From Planctomycetota bacterium (lineage in GTDB: Bacteria > Planctomycetota > Planctomycetia > Planctomycetales > Planctomycetaceae), in assembly GCA_023417655.1 (NCBI GenBank), contig JAEZFD010000027.1, positions 1 through 48,299 of the forward strand: a stretch of DNA of 48,299 nucleotides, given 5' to 3'. A program made the position numbers and the translations under genes. Each line of letters begins with the position of its first letter. The first letter of the stretch is position 1. The notes under the pieces are model-generated. The model did not search any database, was not told the origin of the DNA, and saw only the letters and a list, made by a program, of their open reading frames with translations. Below, piece after piece: positions 1-8,713 of this stretch.

Positions 1-1
1 A

Positions 2-118
2 CGAACCCTACCTCACTTCGAGATCGAGCGACGGCTCATGGGAGCCGCTCCTGGAACCGTGAGACAGGAGCTCGAGCGAATTGCGATGGAACTTGCGAAC
101 GGAAAATTCCCCTTCTGA
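2..118 (+). CDS. C-terminal end of a probable polymorphic toxin (partial)
   Basis: A reading frame enters from the left edge and runs open to a TGA at 116-118. It encodes about 38 residues ending in RIAMELANGKFPF. The frame has a helical, charged C-terminal look (HFEIERRLMGAAPGTV, then RQELERIA). It stops 10 bases before the start of an Imm11-like immunity gene. Toxin C-terminus followed at once by its immunity gene is the standard order in polymorphic toxin loci, so I infer that this is the end of the toxin. The catalytic part lies outside the window, so the toxin family cannot be named. It could also be the tail of an unrelated protein. Confidence 0.45.
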   Translation, partial: RTLPHFEIERRLMGAAPGTVRQELERIAMELANGKFPF

Positions 119-128
119 AAGGAATGCG

Positions 129-686
129 ATGAAAGTTTACCGAGTTAGTCCGGACGTCAACAAGTTTCAGTATTTCCTGCTCGACGATCATGAATGCGGG
201 TTAACTAAAATGATGGACTTCGACTGTACCCCAAAGACCGAAGAGTGGGTCGCACCGGCCGTGTACACGTTCAATCCAAAACGAACAAATGGAAATTTCC
301 CTGCTCTCTGTGCCACAGCAACACTTGTAGTTGACGAAGTTGCTCTGAAACAGCTTGCAGACCTTCTAGAGATGTCCGGTGAATTGTTACCACTCCCGCA
401 CAACGGATCCATCTATCATGTCTTGAACGTCACTGACTGCGTCAATGCTTTAGACGAGAGAAAAACGCAATGGCGTTACGAGCAAAATTCGGGACCAATA
501 GAAACGTACCATTTCCACGCCCGTCGCCTCCCTGAGACTCCGTTGTTTAAAATACCTGAGACATATAGAACTGAGATTTTGACAATTGAGGGACAGAAAG
601 ATCCCGATGACGAATTCAAAGGACGGGTTGAGCGACTGGGGCTGAAAGGACTAGTATTTGAAGAGTTGTGGAGTGATGAACAATGA
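129..686 (+). CDS. Imm11-like immunity protein
   Basis: A protein of about 185 residues. It opens with MKVYRVSPDVNKFQYFLLDD, which resembles the Imm11 (DUF1629-type) family, whose members start with M-K-V-W/Y-R-L and continue with D-x-x-x-Y/F-Q. Imm11 proteins are cytoplasmic antidotes encoded next to polymorphic toxins. An in-frame ATG at 81 would add 16 residues, but the start at 129 is preferred because AAAGGA precedes it at ribosome-binding distance and the family motif begins there. The gene follows the toxin tail by 10 bases, which suggests co-transcription and translational coupling. No signal peptide or membrane segment is seen. The family call rests on motif resemblance and genomic position. 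Confidence 0.6.
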   Translation: MKVYRVSPDVNKFQYFLLDDHECGLTKMMDFDCTPKTEEWVAPAVYTFNPKRTNGNFPALCATATLVVDEVALKQLADLLEMSGELLPLPHNGSIYHVLNVTDCVNALDERKTQWRYEQNSGPIETYHFHARRLPETPLFKIPETYRTEILTIEGQKDPDDEFKGRVERLGLKGLVFEELWSDEQ

Positions 687-1054
687 ATTCGTATCTTATT
701 AAGGAAGGTAGGGCAGGTTAAACTATGAGGTCCCGCCGAATGGTGCGTGTGCTCGGAGTTCGTGGTAAACCGGGAGTATTCAGCAACCTTGCTTCCCCAC
801 GAGGAGAGGGGAATGACCGGGTTTGTGGAAAATCTCTGTACCTGCCACTTCATTCTATAAACGACAGCAGGGGCTGGACCAGCGGGAAGCCCCTGCGGGG
901 GCGAATTAGTGGGGAATGGTGCACGAACCCGAGGCGGGGGATCGAATATCGGGGCTTCGTGAGTACACTCCAGCCCCCTCGCCCGTTCCGAGTGGACGCC
1001 CCCTTCTGGGAACCGGTCCGCCGTGGAGATTTGACGAATTTCGATGATCGCTGA
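687..1054. other. No convincing gene downstream of Imm11-like gene
   Basis: Open frames exist here (for example 725-1054 plus and 850-1116 minus), but both read as low-quality translations rich in R, G, P and S. They overlap antiparallel over a GC-rich stretch and match nothing I recognise. A small hairpin (GGGGCT and AGCCCC arms, about 871-891) lies within. I treat the stretch as non-coding or as decayed sequence. Confidence 0.5.
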
Positions 1055-1141
1055 AAATGGATCACGACAAACGTCCCTCTGGACATTCGCCAAGAGTACT
1101 GGGACTGGTTTGACAAAATGAAAATTTCTCTAGAAAACTAA
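1055..1141 (+). pseudogene. C-terminal remnant of an unknown protein
   Basis: Directly after a TGA (1052-1054), the frame reads KWITTNVPLDIRQEYWDWFD and a further eight residues before TAA at 1139-1141. The acidic and aromatic composition looks like genuine protein, unlike the surrounding frames. There is no start codon with a ribosome-binding site, so I read it as the surviving tail of a gene whose 5' part is gone. The family is unknown. Its place after an immunity gene suggests another toxin or immunity remnant, but that is inference. Confidence 0.3.
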
Positions 1142-1226
1142 TATGAACCAACATCACACATCTCCTGTCGACTTAAATCCAAGTTGCGGAGACTTTTGCA
1201 ACTTGAAGCCTCAAATTTAATTTAAT

Positions 1227-1475
1227 GTGTCTGATGTTCCACAGTCGCTGCACCATCTAATACCATACGCGATGTTTTGAGGGATATCAGACGATCTGGA
1301 TAGAGAACACCTTGTCTTAAAGGCACCTGAAGCAATTAAGCATGAGTTGAAGAGCATTGTAGTAGATAACGATGATCTACTTGATGAATGGCTGGCTGGC
1401 GAGGAGGCAGATTCTCCACCAACTGACGCATATGTAGCGTTTTCAGCGATGCGCATGGCCGCAGACTTTATGTAA
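1227..1475 (+). pseudogene. Degenerate gene with one internal stop
   Basis: One continuous frame spans 1227-1475 and is broken only by a TGA at 1278-1280. Before the stop it reads VSDVPQSLHHLIPYAMF. After it, the frame reads GISDDLDREHLVLKAPEAI, then an acidic, leucine-rich tail (DNDDLLDEWLAGEEADSP) ending ADFM before TAA. The balanced composition on both sides of the same-frame stop argues for a once-functional small acidic protein. The upstream end is also closed by a stop, so the true start is lost. The family was not recognised. A sequencing error at the TGA is an alternative. Confidence 0.4.
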
Positions 1476-1488
1476 TACGTCATCGGCT

Positions 1489-1722
1489 GCCCCATGGGGA
1501 TTCGCAGCTTGGATCGTCACCTCCTCCTTCCAGATCCGCAGACGGACCCCTTTCCGCCTGCACCTGCTCCAGCAGGACAAACGCTTAGAACGTGAACTCT
1601 TGCGCATTGGGTATTTTCTGAGACCGGAGGAGGTGAGAGAGCTCGGTCTCGCAGGGTTGACACAAAGGATTGCGAGTGGGAGGGAACGGGACTGGACGCG
1701 TCTTGAGGAGTCAGTTCCGTAG
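1489..1722 (+). pseudogene. Remnant coding frame, unknown protein
   Basis: An open frame without a good start codon runs to TAG at 1720-1722. It encodes a basic stretch (FQIRRRTPFRLHLLQQDKRL) and a charged helix (GYFLRPEEVRELGLAGLTQR), ending ERDWTRLEESVP. It overlaps no real gene and has protein-like composition. I read it as the C-terminal part of a degraded gene. It could instead be a small live gene starting at a non-ATG codon. The family is unknown. Confidence 0.3.
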
Positions 1723-1961
1723 GCTGGGTTGAGCGGATTTTGCGAAACCCAGCGTTGGAAGCCAGAAGTCGAAATCGAGCTCCTGCTTTCTGTTATCGAC
1801 TTCGCCGTCCTCCCGTCTCACTGGTGTTCGCATGCTCATTCTGCTGGTGCGTGTTGAGCATGGCAACTGTATTTCATGTAGGAATCTGAACTCGCCAAAC
1901 GTATCATCGGGAAGGCTGTCGTTCTTCTGCCCGTTGGTCTCTCGCTCAGGATCTCTCGAGA

Positions 1962-2990
1962 ATGCTCATTCACAGGCTACTTTGTCTGGCTTCGTTGATA
2001 CTCGTGTCGCTCGTTAGTCCGGTCGCGGCGGAACATCTTCAGTACCGGGGTGAGGCCGGTCCGGGGCTCGGAAAGAAGATCGTGCTGATTTCCGGAGATC
2101 ATGAATACCGGTCGGAAGAATCGCTCCCGGCGCTTGGGCGGATTCTCGCGAAGCATCTCGGATTTCATTGCGTCGTGCTCTTTAACGTCGATCCGGTAAC
2201 AGGCGAGATCGTTCCGGGGAACAACAATCTGCCAGGGACCGATGCTCTGAAGGATGCGGACCTGATGGTCATTTTCACCCGCTTCCAGAATCTGCCTGCG
2301 GAACAGATGCAGCCCATTATCGACTATCTGGATCGCGGCGGTCCGGTCATCGGGATGCGAACTGCGACACATGCCTTTAACATTCCTGCCAGCGGTGAAT
2401 TCGCCCGGTATTCGTACAATTACACTGGTAAGGATTACTTCAAGGGCTTCGGGCGGCAGGTTCTGGGCGAAACCTGGGTGAGCCATTACGGTGACAATCA
2501 CAAGATGAGCACGCGGCTCGATCTTGTTCCGGAATCGCGTCAGCATCCCGTGTTGCGGGGAGTCAATCAGCCATGGGTTCAGTGCGGCGGGTATTGGACC
2601 GACCCGATGCCAGACAGCACGATCCTCGCCCAGGCTCAGCCACTTCAGGGAATGACGCAGAACTCTCCTCCTGTCGAAGGAAAGAAGCCCTGCCCCGGCG
2701 CCTGGGTTCGCGAGTACACCGGCAAGTCAGGAAACAAGGGGCGCGTCTTTACGACGACCTACGGTGCCTCGGAAGACATTCTGAACGACGACTTCCGCCG
2801 AATGCTGGTGAATGCCTGCCTGTGGACGATGGGAATGGAGAACCAGATTCAGGCGGACCAGAACATCACCTTCGTCGGCCCTTACCATCCGGTGACCTTC
2901 TCGTTTGGAGGCTACCGCCGCGGAGCGAAACCACTGGACATGGCCGGATGGGAGACGCCTATTATGAACCCGAAGCAGCCGACGAAGTAA
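1962..2990 (+). CDS. Secreted ThuA-like domain protein
   Basis: A protein of 342 residues. Residues 1-23 form a Sec signal peptide (hydrophobic LLCLASLILVSLVSP, predicted cleavage after VAA). The rest is a ThuA-like fold related to class I glutamine amidotransferases: beta strand plus GDHEYRSEE at 45-53, FTRFQNLP, then GGPVIGMRTATHAF at about 126-140. The ThuA family is tied to trehalose and other sugar utilisation, and planctomycetes carry many secreted copies of unclear substrate. No ribosome-binding site is obvious at the ATG. The gene converges on the lipoprotein gene at 3504-3082. Confidence 0.8.
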   Translation: MLIHRLLCLASLILVSLVSPVAAEHLQYRGEAGPGLGKKIVLISGDHEYRSEESLPALGRILAKHLGFHCVVLFNVDPVTGEIVPGNNNLPGTDALKDADLMVIFTRFQNLPAEQMQPIIDYLDRGGPVIGMRTATHAFNIPASGEFARYSYNYTGKDYFKGFGRQVLGETWVSHYGDNHKMSTRLDLVPESRQHPVLRGVNQPWVQCGGYWTDPMPDSTILAQAQPLQGMTQNSPPVEGKKPCPGAWVREYTGKSGNKGRVFTTTYGASEDILNDDFRRMLVNACLWTMGMENQIQADQNITFVGPYHPVTFSFGGYRRGAKPLDMAGWETPIMNPKQPTK

Positions 2991-3081
2991 TGACGTGGGC
3001 CTCGAGGCGGAGGCGATGGAGTCGGCCATGTACCATTTTCGTGTCTCGGCTGCCGACTTTAGTGAACGTGAAGGATCCCAG

Positions 3082-3504
3082 TTACTTGGAAGTCAGTTCA
3101 AAATCGAATTGATTCTTCCCTGCTGTGACCTCCTTGGTGATGGTGCTTTTCGCGTGATATTTTGCGGGGAGCTTTTCCGGCACTGGGATCGAGGAACCAT
3201 CTGGTTGAGTCGCATACCGCCCGGTCGAAATACGAACGGTATGCGTTCCGATGAGCGCCCCAGGGACGTTATTCAGGTACATGAGGGAATAACGCCCGTC
3301 TGCGTCCGTCAGTGCATTGGAGGGGCGTCCACTTTTCGGGCTGAATTCAACACTTGCATCCACGAGCGGCGCACCATCGAGTGTGACAACTCCGGTCACG
3401 ACCCCCACATCCGGATGATCCGCTGAGTTGCCAGTACAACCCCATGAAGAGAGCACGGTAGCAATAGCAAATCCCAGTGTTCGAAACGAAAGCGAAGCTG
3501 GCAT
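3082..3504 (-). CDS. Carboxypeptidase-regulatory-like lipoprotein (DUF1559 partner)
   Basis: A protein of 140 residues. The N-terminus is a lipoprotein signal with the probable lipidated cysteine at residue 23 (SSWGC). The mature part is one beta-sandwich of the carboxypeptidase regulatory type: VTGVVTLDGAPLVDASVEF, then TDADGRYSL, then a C-terminal VTAGKNQFDFEL. Such small lipoproteins commonly sit beside DUF1559 genes in planctomycetes. This one lies 130 bases downstream of the DUF1559 gene at 4621-3635 on the same strand, probably in one transcript. The molecular role is unknown; a periplasmic or outer-membrane location is expected. Confidence 0.8.
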   Translation of the reverse strand: MPASLSFRTLGFAIATVLSSWGCTGNSADHPDVGVVTGVVTLDGAPLVDASVEFSPKSGRPSNALTDADGRYSLMYLNNVPGALIGTHTVRISTGRYATQPDGSSIPVPEKLPAKYHAKSTITKEVTAGKNQFDFELTSK

Positions 3505-3634
3505 TCTCGGCGATGTCCAGAGGTTAAAGTGAATGCAAAACCGGTTCAGAATGGATGAGACGTGTTACGGTTATGAACAATGCTCGCCGTAACACTCACA
3601 TCGCCGCTGGCCGGCACATCATCAAACCGAATCA

Positions 3635-4621
3635 TTAAAACTCACCCACGGACTCACCGTCGTTACGAGCTCCGAGTTTCTGGTAGGTACTCAGAGGAGC
3701 TTGATCCCGGCTGGCATCGATGTTTTGGCTGATAAACCGAACTGCACCGTCCCCCATCAGCATTTGTGCACCGCCGACGTGAAGACTGCTTGGCCCTACA
3801 GCCTGGCTAACTTGACCGTTAATTAACGCCCATCCGTTGTAGGCGTTCAATGTGTGAATTGACCCGTTGCGAATTCCTTCAAAGCCGTATGGCCCACAAT
3901 AAGTCACAGTGCCCCCCTGTGATGAATTGGCTCTCACGTCAACGGCAGCCCAGACTCCTCCCCAGAAAAGGGTTCCTGCTGATGTTCTTTCACCATAGGC
4001 AAAGGTGTTCGAGGTGCCGTCTGTCATGTCCCGAAACCGATAACTATAAGTTGGAGAGAAGAACCCGGTGTGGGTCACTGCTGATGAGTTGCACCGAAGA
4101 TCCCTGATCCCGGTTGTCGGGAAATAGTTGCTGATGCCAATTCGATAGGCAGTAGTTCCGTCCTTCGTGTAGACAATGTGCTTTGATTGCGTCGGATCGC
4201 CATCGGTCGAAGTTGGACAAATAAGTACAGGGATGGTCTTCCGTGTTAATGCCAGAATACTTGCATCAGCGAGATTGGCCGGACCATTGACATTCAGTGC
4301 GCTGTAGAGGGTTGTTTGTTCAAGGTACGGGAGGAGCATTGTACTGCTGGTCCACCCGTTCTCCTGAAACATCGAAAGCGGAAAAATGCTGTGAGTGTCA
4401 TGATAATTGTGAAGCGCCAATCCGATCTGCTTCAGATTGTTTTTGCACTGCGAACGGCGGGCCGCTTCTCGGGCCTGTTGAACGGCGGGCAGCAGCAAGG
4501 CGATCAAAACGGCGATGATCGCGATCACCACCAGAAGTTCAATCAACGTGAACCCGCGCCGGCGAGATCCACGAGATGGAACGGAAACTTGAAAAGGAAT
4601 CCACCGCACTTCGAGGCTCAT
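3635..4621 (-). CDS. DUF1559 protein with prepilin-type N-terminus
   Basis: A protein of 328 residues. A short basic leader (RGSRRRG) is followed by FTLIELLVVIAIIAVLIALL, the class III prepilin signal with cleavage at G23/F24 and Glu at +5. Next come the conserved AVQQAREAARRSQCKNNLKQ helix and an extracellular DUF1559 domain. The family's C-terminal H-X9-DG motif is present (HVGGAQMLMGDG). DUF1559 proteins are a large planctomycete expansion, presumed pseudopilin-like surface proteins of unknown function. The ATG at 4621 has a GGAG about ten bases upstream. The lipoprotein gene at 3504-3082 follows downstream. Confidence 0.9.
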   Translation of the reverse strand: MSLEVRWIPFQVSVPSRGSRRRGFTLIELLVVIAIIAVLIALLLPAVQQAREAARRSQCKNNLKQIGLALHNYHDTHSIFPLSMFQENGWTSSTMLLPYLEQTTLYSALNVNGPANLADASILALTRKTIPVLICPTSTDGDPTQSKHIVYTKDGTTAYRIGISNYFPTTGIRDLRCNSSAVTHTGFFSPTYSYRFRDMTDGTSNTFAYGERTSAGTLFWGGVWAAVDVRANSSQGGTVTYCGPYGFEGIRNGSIHTLNAYNGWALINGQVSQAVGPSSLHVGGAQMLMGDGAVRFISQNIDASRDQAPLSTYQKLGARNDGESVGEF

Positions 4622-5065
4622 ACCGCAGCTCCAGGAGAAAAACTAACAGGAAATCGAGCAATAACAGCGGCTGCTTTGAAATCTGTTTCGAATAGAAAAT
4701 GAAACAACCGTCATACGCAGGCACCGGGGAGGCTTCTCGGGTCAGAAAGTGGTGAGAACACCGAGAGAGAACGAATGGCGAGGCAAGTTTAGCGAAGGAG
4801 CCTGCGGCCGAATACATTTCTACATATAAATACTTTGCAATATTATGTTGCACAAAAGCTAGACTGAGCCGGCGTTGCTGGAGGCATGGATGGGGCCTCC
4901 GCCGACGAAGAAGTTGGCATCGCGCCGGTAGGGCGAGCATGAAAAATTCCCCAGTGTCCCTGAACGATCTCCCGGGGTCAGCTTAATGAGTCAGGCCTGA
5001 CCTACTGGCCGACGTCTACTTCATTCAATCAAGCGGGAGGATGCTCTTCACGAACGGCACTGAGG
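4622..5065. other. 444 bp intergenic, no gene seen
   Basis: This lies between the DUF1559 gene start and the stop of the large TlpA-like gene, both on the minus strand. It must hold the promoter of the DUF1559 gene. I see a 12-base perfect palindrome GTCAGGCCTGAC at about 4990-5001. No credible open frame is present. Confidence 0.5.
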
Positions 5066-7021
5066 TCACTGATTCAACGCTGCTTCAATCGCTTTCGCTT
5101 TCACGTACTCCATGATACGGGCGCAGGGCTCACAACTTTCGGATCCGTCATCTTTGGGGTTCCCTTCATTATCCAAGGGAATTCCTAACGCATTCGCGGC
5201 CTCGATGAAAATTGCTCGTGTCGCTTCGTCGTCAACCAGCGTCTCCCAGTTGAGGGAGATTCGGCCGTCTTTCCCGATTACCACGAAAGACATCTCCTGA
5301 ATTCCGTAGGCGGCTGCCGTTTGACCACTCCCTGCGTGGTTAGCTGATGCTCTATCAATGCCTGTGGGAATCTCCCAGTCCTGCTGCGCCATTAAGTCTC
5401 GGACGCTCTGTGCATCCCCTGTCGGCACGTGAATTCCCAGGAACTCAACACCGCGACCTTCGAACGTTTTCTCGAGGTTGCTGATGATGGTGAGTTCCTC
5501 GGCGCAGAATCCCGCGGCGGGATTCCAGAAGAACAGGACAACCACTTTGCCTTTGAAGTCTTTCAAGCTGCGGGGCCTGCCGTCCGTCCATTCCTGAATC
5601 TGTAACTCCGGAGCAGGCGTTCCTGAGGCGACAGGTCTCAGCTTGGGCGGGGTTTTTCCATCCACTCCAAATTTCTGAGTGTAGATGTCACCCAGCGTCA
5701 GCAAGATTTCGGTCTGCCGATCTGCGATGATACTGCTGGAGAGTACCGCGCTCGTCGATTGGCGTCCGTGGTACACTTTCAGCTCACACTCATTAAGAGT
5801 GAGGTCCTTCAGGTCGCACTTCCCTTGACTGTCCGTTCGGAAAATGTGATCAGTCCCGCTGAGGCGAACAATGGCTCCTTCCACGGGACGGCCGAGGGGA
5901 TCGACGACTTTCACCGGAATCGAACGACCGGGGCGAAGTTCGACGCCCCCGACTTCGATCTCGCTGATCGTGCTGGGATCGACGCTGACCGACTTCGACT
6001 TTGCCGGCGAAAAGCCGGGCGACGATGCCTCACACTGAATCAGGCAGTGATCATTCCCGATGAAGACGTCAGGGATGAGGAAACTTCCGTCCTTCCTTGA
6101 TCTCGTCCAGTATTGAAGAATTCCACCGACGCCCTGCGGTAAGTGCAGGAAGACCCGGACGACCGCATCTTCGACAACGTTTCCATTGGCGTCTCTGACG
6201 AGTCCTTTAATCTTGTGTTTCTTTCCCTCACGCTTCACGAGATGAAATCGCAGGCCCTGCTCGTCAATGGTCGCTGAAGCATTCGTCAGTTTCGCTGTGC
6301 GACCATCGCGATCTCGGATCACAGTCACGTGTTCTTCGGTCGTAATTGCAGTGGCGAGCTCAGGTAGGAAGCCAGTTTCAACGGTGAGTGAGAACGGTTC
6401 CCACATTGATTTCACTGGTTCCAAAACGACCTCACACTGTGACTTCGGCAGAGTAAAGACCGCATTGCCCTCCCCGTCGATTTTCGCAGAGTGGAGACCA
6501 ATTTTCTTTTCATCGCCATCAGTTGTGACGTACAGGGTCAGAGGGGAGCCTGTGGCAACTCCACCGGTGCTGACCCGCCACCGCGTCCCCTGTGTGACGG
6601 ACCAGTTAACGGTCTGGACCGGCTCCTGACGTGTGGGCATCCGGCCTTCACGTTCAAAAATCATTTTCGGGGAGTGTTCATCATCCCGCAGATAGCCCGC
6701 AGGGGGCCTGATTTCGAACGTCAGATAGTCGCCGAAGGGAACGGCGAGCGAATAGCGACCGTCCGCCTGCGTCACGGCTTCGACGGAAGATGTCCCCGGT
6801 GCATCCGGTCGTTCGTAATCGAAGCGATAGATCACTCTGACGCCGGGAACCGGATCGCCTGATTCCGCATCAGTCACGATCCCTTCGATGCGTCCTTGGT
6901 CAGGTGCTGGTGTGGTGAGACCATCCTGCGACCACACGAGATGACCCGAGCCGAACACAGTTGCCAGAACGACTGCTGCGATCGCAGAAGCGACCGACGA
7001 ATTAGAAATCCGTTGACCCAT
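5066..7021 (-). CDS. Secreted carboxypeptidase-regulatory-like protein with C-terminal redoxin domain
   Basis: A protein of 651 residues from the ATG at 7021, chosen over the upstream 7060 start because AGGAGG sits eight bases before it and the signal peptide then begins at residue 1. After the signal come a carboxypeptidase regulatory-like repeat (GRIEGIVTDAESGDPVPGVR), further beta-rich regions, a second such repeat (KIKGLVRDANGNVVEDAVV) and a third (IPVKVVDPLGRPVEGAIVRL). The C-terminal 170 residues are an AhpC/TSA-TlpA fold (GKVVVLFFWNPAAGFCAEEL). Only one cysteine is present where TlpA proteins have CxxC. Role inferred: envelope-located thiol protein; the substrate is unknown. Confidence 0.8.
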   Translation of the reverse strand: MGQRISNSSVASAIAAVVLATVFGSGHLVWSQDGLTTPAPDQGRIEGIVTDAESGDPVPGVRVIYRFDYERPDAPGTSSVEAVTQADGRYSLAVPFGDYLTFEIRPPAGYLRDDEHSPKMIFEREGRMPTRQEPVQTVNWSVTQGTRWRVSTGGVATGSPLTLYVTTDGDEKKIGLHSAKIDGEGNAVFTLPKSQCEVVLEPVKSMWEPFSLTVETGFLPELATAITTEEHVTVIRDRDGRTAKLTNASATIDEQGLRFHLVKREGKKHKIKGLVRDANGNVVEDAVVRVFLHLPQGVGGILQYWTRSRKDGSFLIPDVFIGNDHCLIQCEASSPGFSPAKSKSVSVDPSTISEIEVGGVELRPGRSIPVKVVDPLGRPVEGAIVRLSGTDHIFRTDSQGKCDLKDLTLNECELKVYHGRQSTSAVLSSSIIADRQTEILLTLGDIYTQKFGVDGKTPPKLRPVASGTPAPELQIQEWTDGRPRSLKDFKGKVVVLFFWNPAAGFCAEELTIISNLEKTFEGRGVEFLGIHVPTGDAQSVRDLMAQQDWEIPTGIDRASANHAGSGQTAAAYGIQEMSFVVIGKDGRISLNWETLVDDEATRAIFIEAANALGIPLDNEGNPKDDGSESCEPCARIMEYVKAKAIEAALNQ

Positions 7022-7283
7022 CTTCTCGGCCTCCTTGCTCGAATGAAGAAGCGCCAGCATACCGGAAGCAGCCGTCAGCCAGAAAGATGATTTGCAGGAT
7101 GTCAGATTCGCATCGCGTCAGTCAGGCGAACAGGCAGAATCATCCCTTCGACTCTGCAGGTTCTCTCATGTCAGGGTGACTCATTCGCCATCCCAGCCGC
7201 TCTGGGTGAGAGTCGTATCAAGCCGGAGAGTTCAAACCGTTCGGCACTTGTCGTCAGAGAGTGGACACGTGTCGGGCGATCGC

Positions 7284-7450
7284 GGCACGGTGGCTGGGGC
7301 GGGCGAAACGCGATCATCCACAAGCGATGAAGAGTCGAAGGCAAACGCCGGAGGATATGAGAAGGCACCATGGCCCCAGTGTCGCCCGGACTGGGGCGAT
7401 GAACGTCGAATCTCGATGGAAACTTGGTCCAGCGCCCCAGCCACCCTGCC
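7284..7450 (+). repeat. 167-bp palindromic repeat, copy 1
   Basis: First of three copies (others at 9060-9226 and 9661-9828). It begins GGCACGGTGGCTGGGGCG and ends CGCCCCAGCCACCCTGCC; these ends are inverted repeats with one mismatch. An inner pair (GGCCCCAGT and ACTGGGGCG) surrounds a short loop. It lies 32 bases downstream of the stop of the NmrA-like gene (8418-7483). Open frames running through it are by-products of the repeat. No protein coding capacity is credible, so it would have to be moved in trans if mobile. Confidence 0.85.
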
Positions 7451-7482
7451 GAGACGGAAGCGAAGATGGGGCGGCTGCGGCG

Positions 7483-8418
7483 TCAACGTGTTTTGCGGTC
7501 TGGTCGATTTTCTCTGATCCAATGCTCAACATCCTTGACGTTGATCCCGTGTTGAGCATTGAAGGTCTGTTTTAGATCCCAGGAGACTCCTCGCCCTTCC
7601 GCAAAAACGAGCCGGTACTTTTTTAATTTATTCTCGGGATCATGTGCGAGTTCTTCTTTCAGCAGAGGCACACTCCATTCGACACGTTGGACCTTTGAGT
7701 TCAGTTCGGAATCGATAATGTCTGCCAATCGCCGGTAGGTGATTGTGTCGCCCGCCGTGTATACGACACGATTAACGATTCGTGGTTCCGCAAAGAGAAT
7801 TTCCGCGGTCAATTCGCCGATATCCTCTGACGCCGTCACAGTAACTGCCGTATCCCAACTGCCCAGCGCACGCACGACATTATTAGCAAGATCGACGACA
7901 CCAAAAGATGGATCGAACAGGAAGCTGGTAAACATGCCTGTTGAGATGATGACCCATTCCGTGCGGTCTTGTGATCGCAACAGGTCTCGCACATCGAGTT
8001 GCTCGTCGAAAAGATCCTGAGCGCTCCCTCGGCCAATGATGTCGTAGTCGACACCAAACTGCCATGGAATGAATCGTTTAACACCCGCATCAAGTACAGC
8101 TTGGGCTTGCTTCAGTAAGATGCGGGGCCCGGTAACGAAGCCTGTGCAGCCAATGACGACCTGGTAATCGCGGAACAGGCTGGCAAGGGCAGTGGTGGAT
8201 TTCTCCACGAGATCACCAGCGAGAATTTTTACGCCGAGCGATTGAAGCTCGACAATGTCTCGCCTTTTTGCAGGATCGCTGCTGGCGATGGTAGAGGGGC
8301 GGAGGAGAACTGTTAGGTCGGTGTTCGAGTGCTCGCTGACCCGCTTGGACAAGCTCCGAAGAATCGACATGCCCAGCTCGCCAGCACCAAGGACGAGAAT
8401 GGAGGTTCTGTCTGGCAT
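7483..8418 (-). CDS. NmrA-like NAD(P)-binding oxidoreductase
   Basis: A protein of 311 residues with an N-terminal Rossmann motif (SILVLGAGELGMSILRSL, GxGxxG). It then shows the NmrA/isoflavone-reductase pattern: LLRPST, GVKILAGDL, VVIGCTGF, then KRFIPWQFGVDYD and a C-terminal substrate part (VVYTAGDTITYRRLADII). The family includes NAD(P)-sensing regulators and phenylpropanoid-type reductases. A bacterial substrate cannot be assigned. The gene lies between the arsenic-operon remnant and repeat copy 1. The repeat's hairpin, just past the stop codon, may end its transcript. Confidence 0.8.
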   Translation of the reverse strand: MPDRTSILVLGAGELGMSILRSLSKRVSEHSNTDLTVLLRPSTIASSDPAKRRDIVELQSLGVKILAGDLVEKSTTALASLFRDYQVVIGCTGFVTGPRILLKQAQAVLDAGVKRFIPWQFGVDYDIIGRGSAQDLFDEQLDVRDLLRSQDRTEWVIISTGMFTSFLFDPSFGVVDLANNVVRALGSWDTAVTVTASEDIGELTAEILFAEPRIVNRVVYTAGDTITYRRLADIIDSELNSKVQRVEWSVPLLKEELAHDPENKLKKYRLVFAEGRGVSWDLKQTFNAQHGINVKDVEHWIRENRPDRKTR

Positions 8419-8713
8419 AAAGGCGTCTTCTTTGTCATCAACTGAAGTTCGTAATTCACTTTGGAGTGCTATTGTCGGGGGCTTTCGTCTCCTAATCTTC
8501 GAACGCCATCAATTGTAGGCGGGAAATTCGTGCGAGACGAGTCGAGTAGGCTTCGGCCTGTCACGATGATTGATATGGAGCAGCACAACGCGTCCGACTG
8601 GCATTCGTGTTTCCGTAAGGCAGGCCGGGTCGGATGCTGATGCTGCTGATAATGCGGCAGGAGTATGGCACCCAAAGCAAGTCACCATTGAACATGCCAC
8701 CCCGCTCTTGTGG
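8419..8713. other. Unassigned stretch downstream of arsC remnant
   Basis: After the arsC homology ends near 8714 (minus direction), the minus frame stays open to about 8509, but the residues no longer resemble ArsC or anything I know. It is likely recombined or decayed sequence. The promoter of the NmrA-like gene should lie close to 8419. Confidence 0.35.

Noticed and set aside
725..1054. 109-codon plus-strand open frame
   Set aside because: R/G/P-rich translation with no family resemblance, and overlapped by antisense frames of equal length. Probably non-coding.
7261..7575. Plus- and minus-strand open frames running through repeat copy 1 (and similar ones at copies 2 and 3)
   Set aside because: They are produced by the palindromic repeat itself. 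The same peptide words appear at all three copies, on both strands, without start signals.
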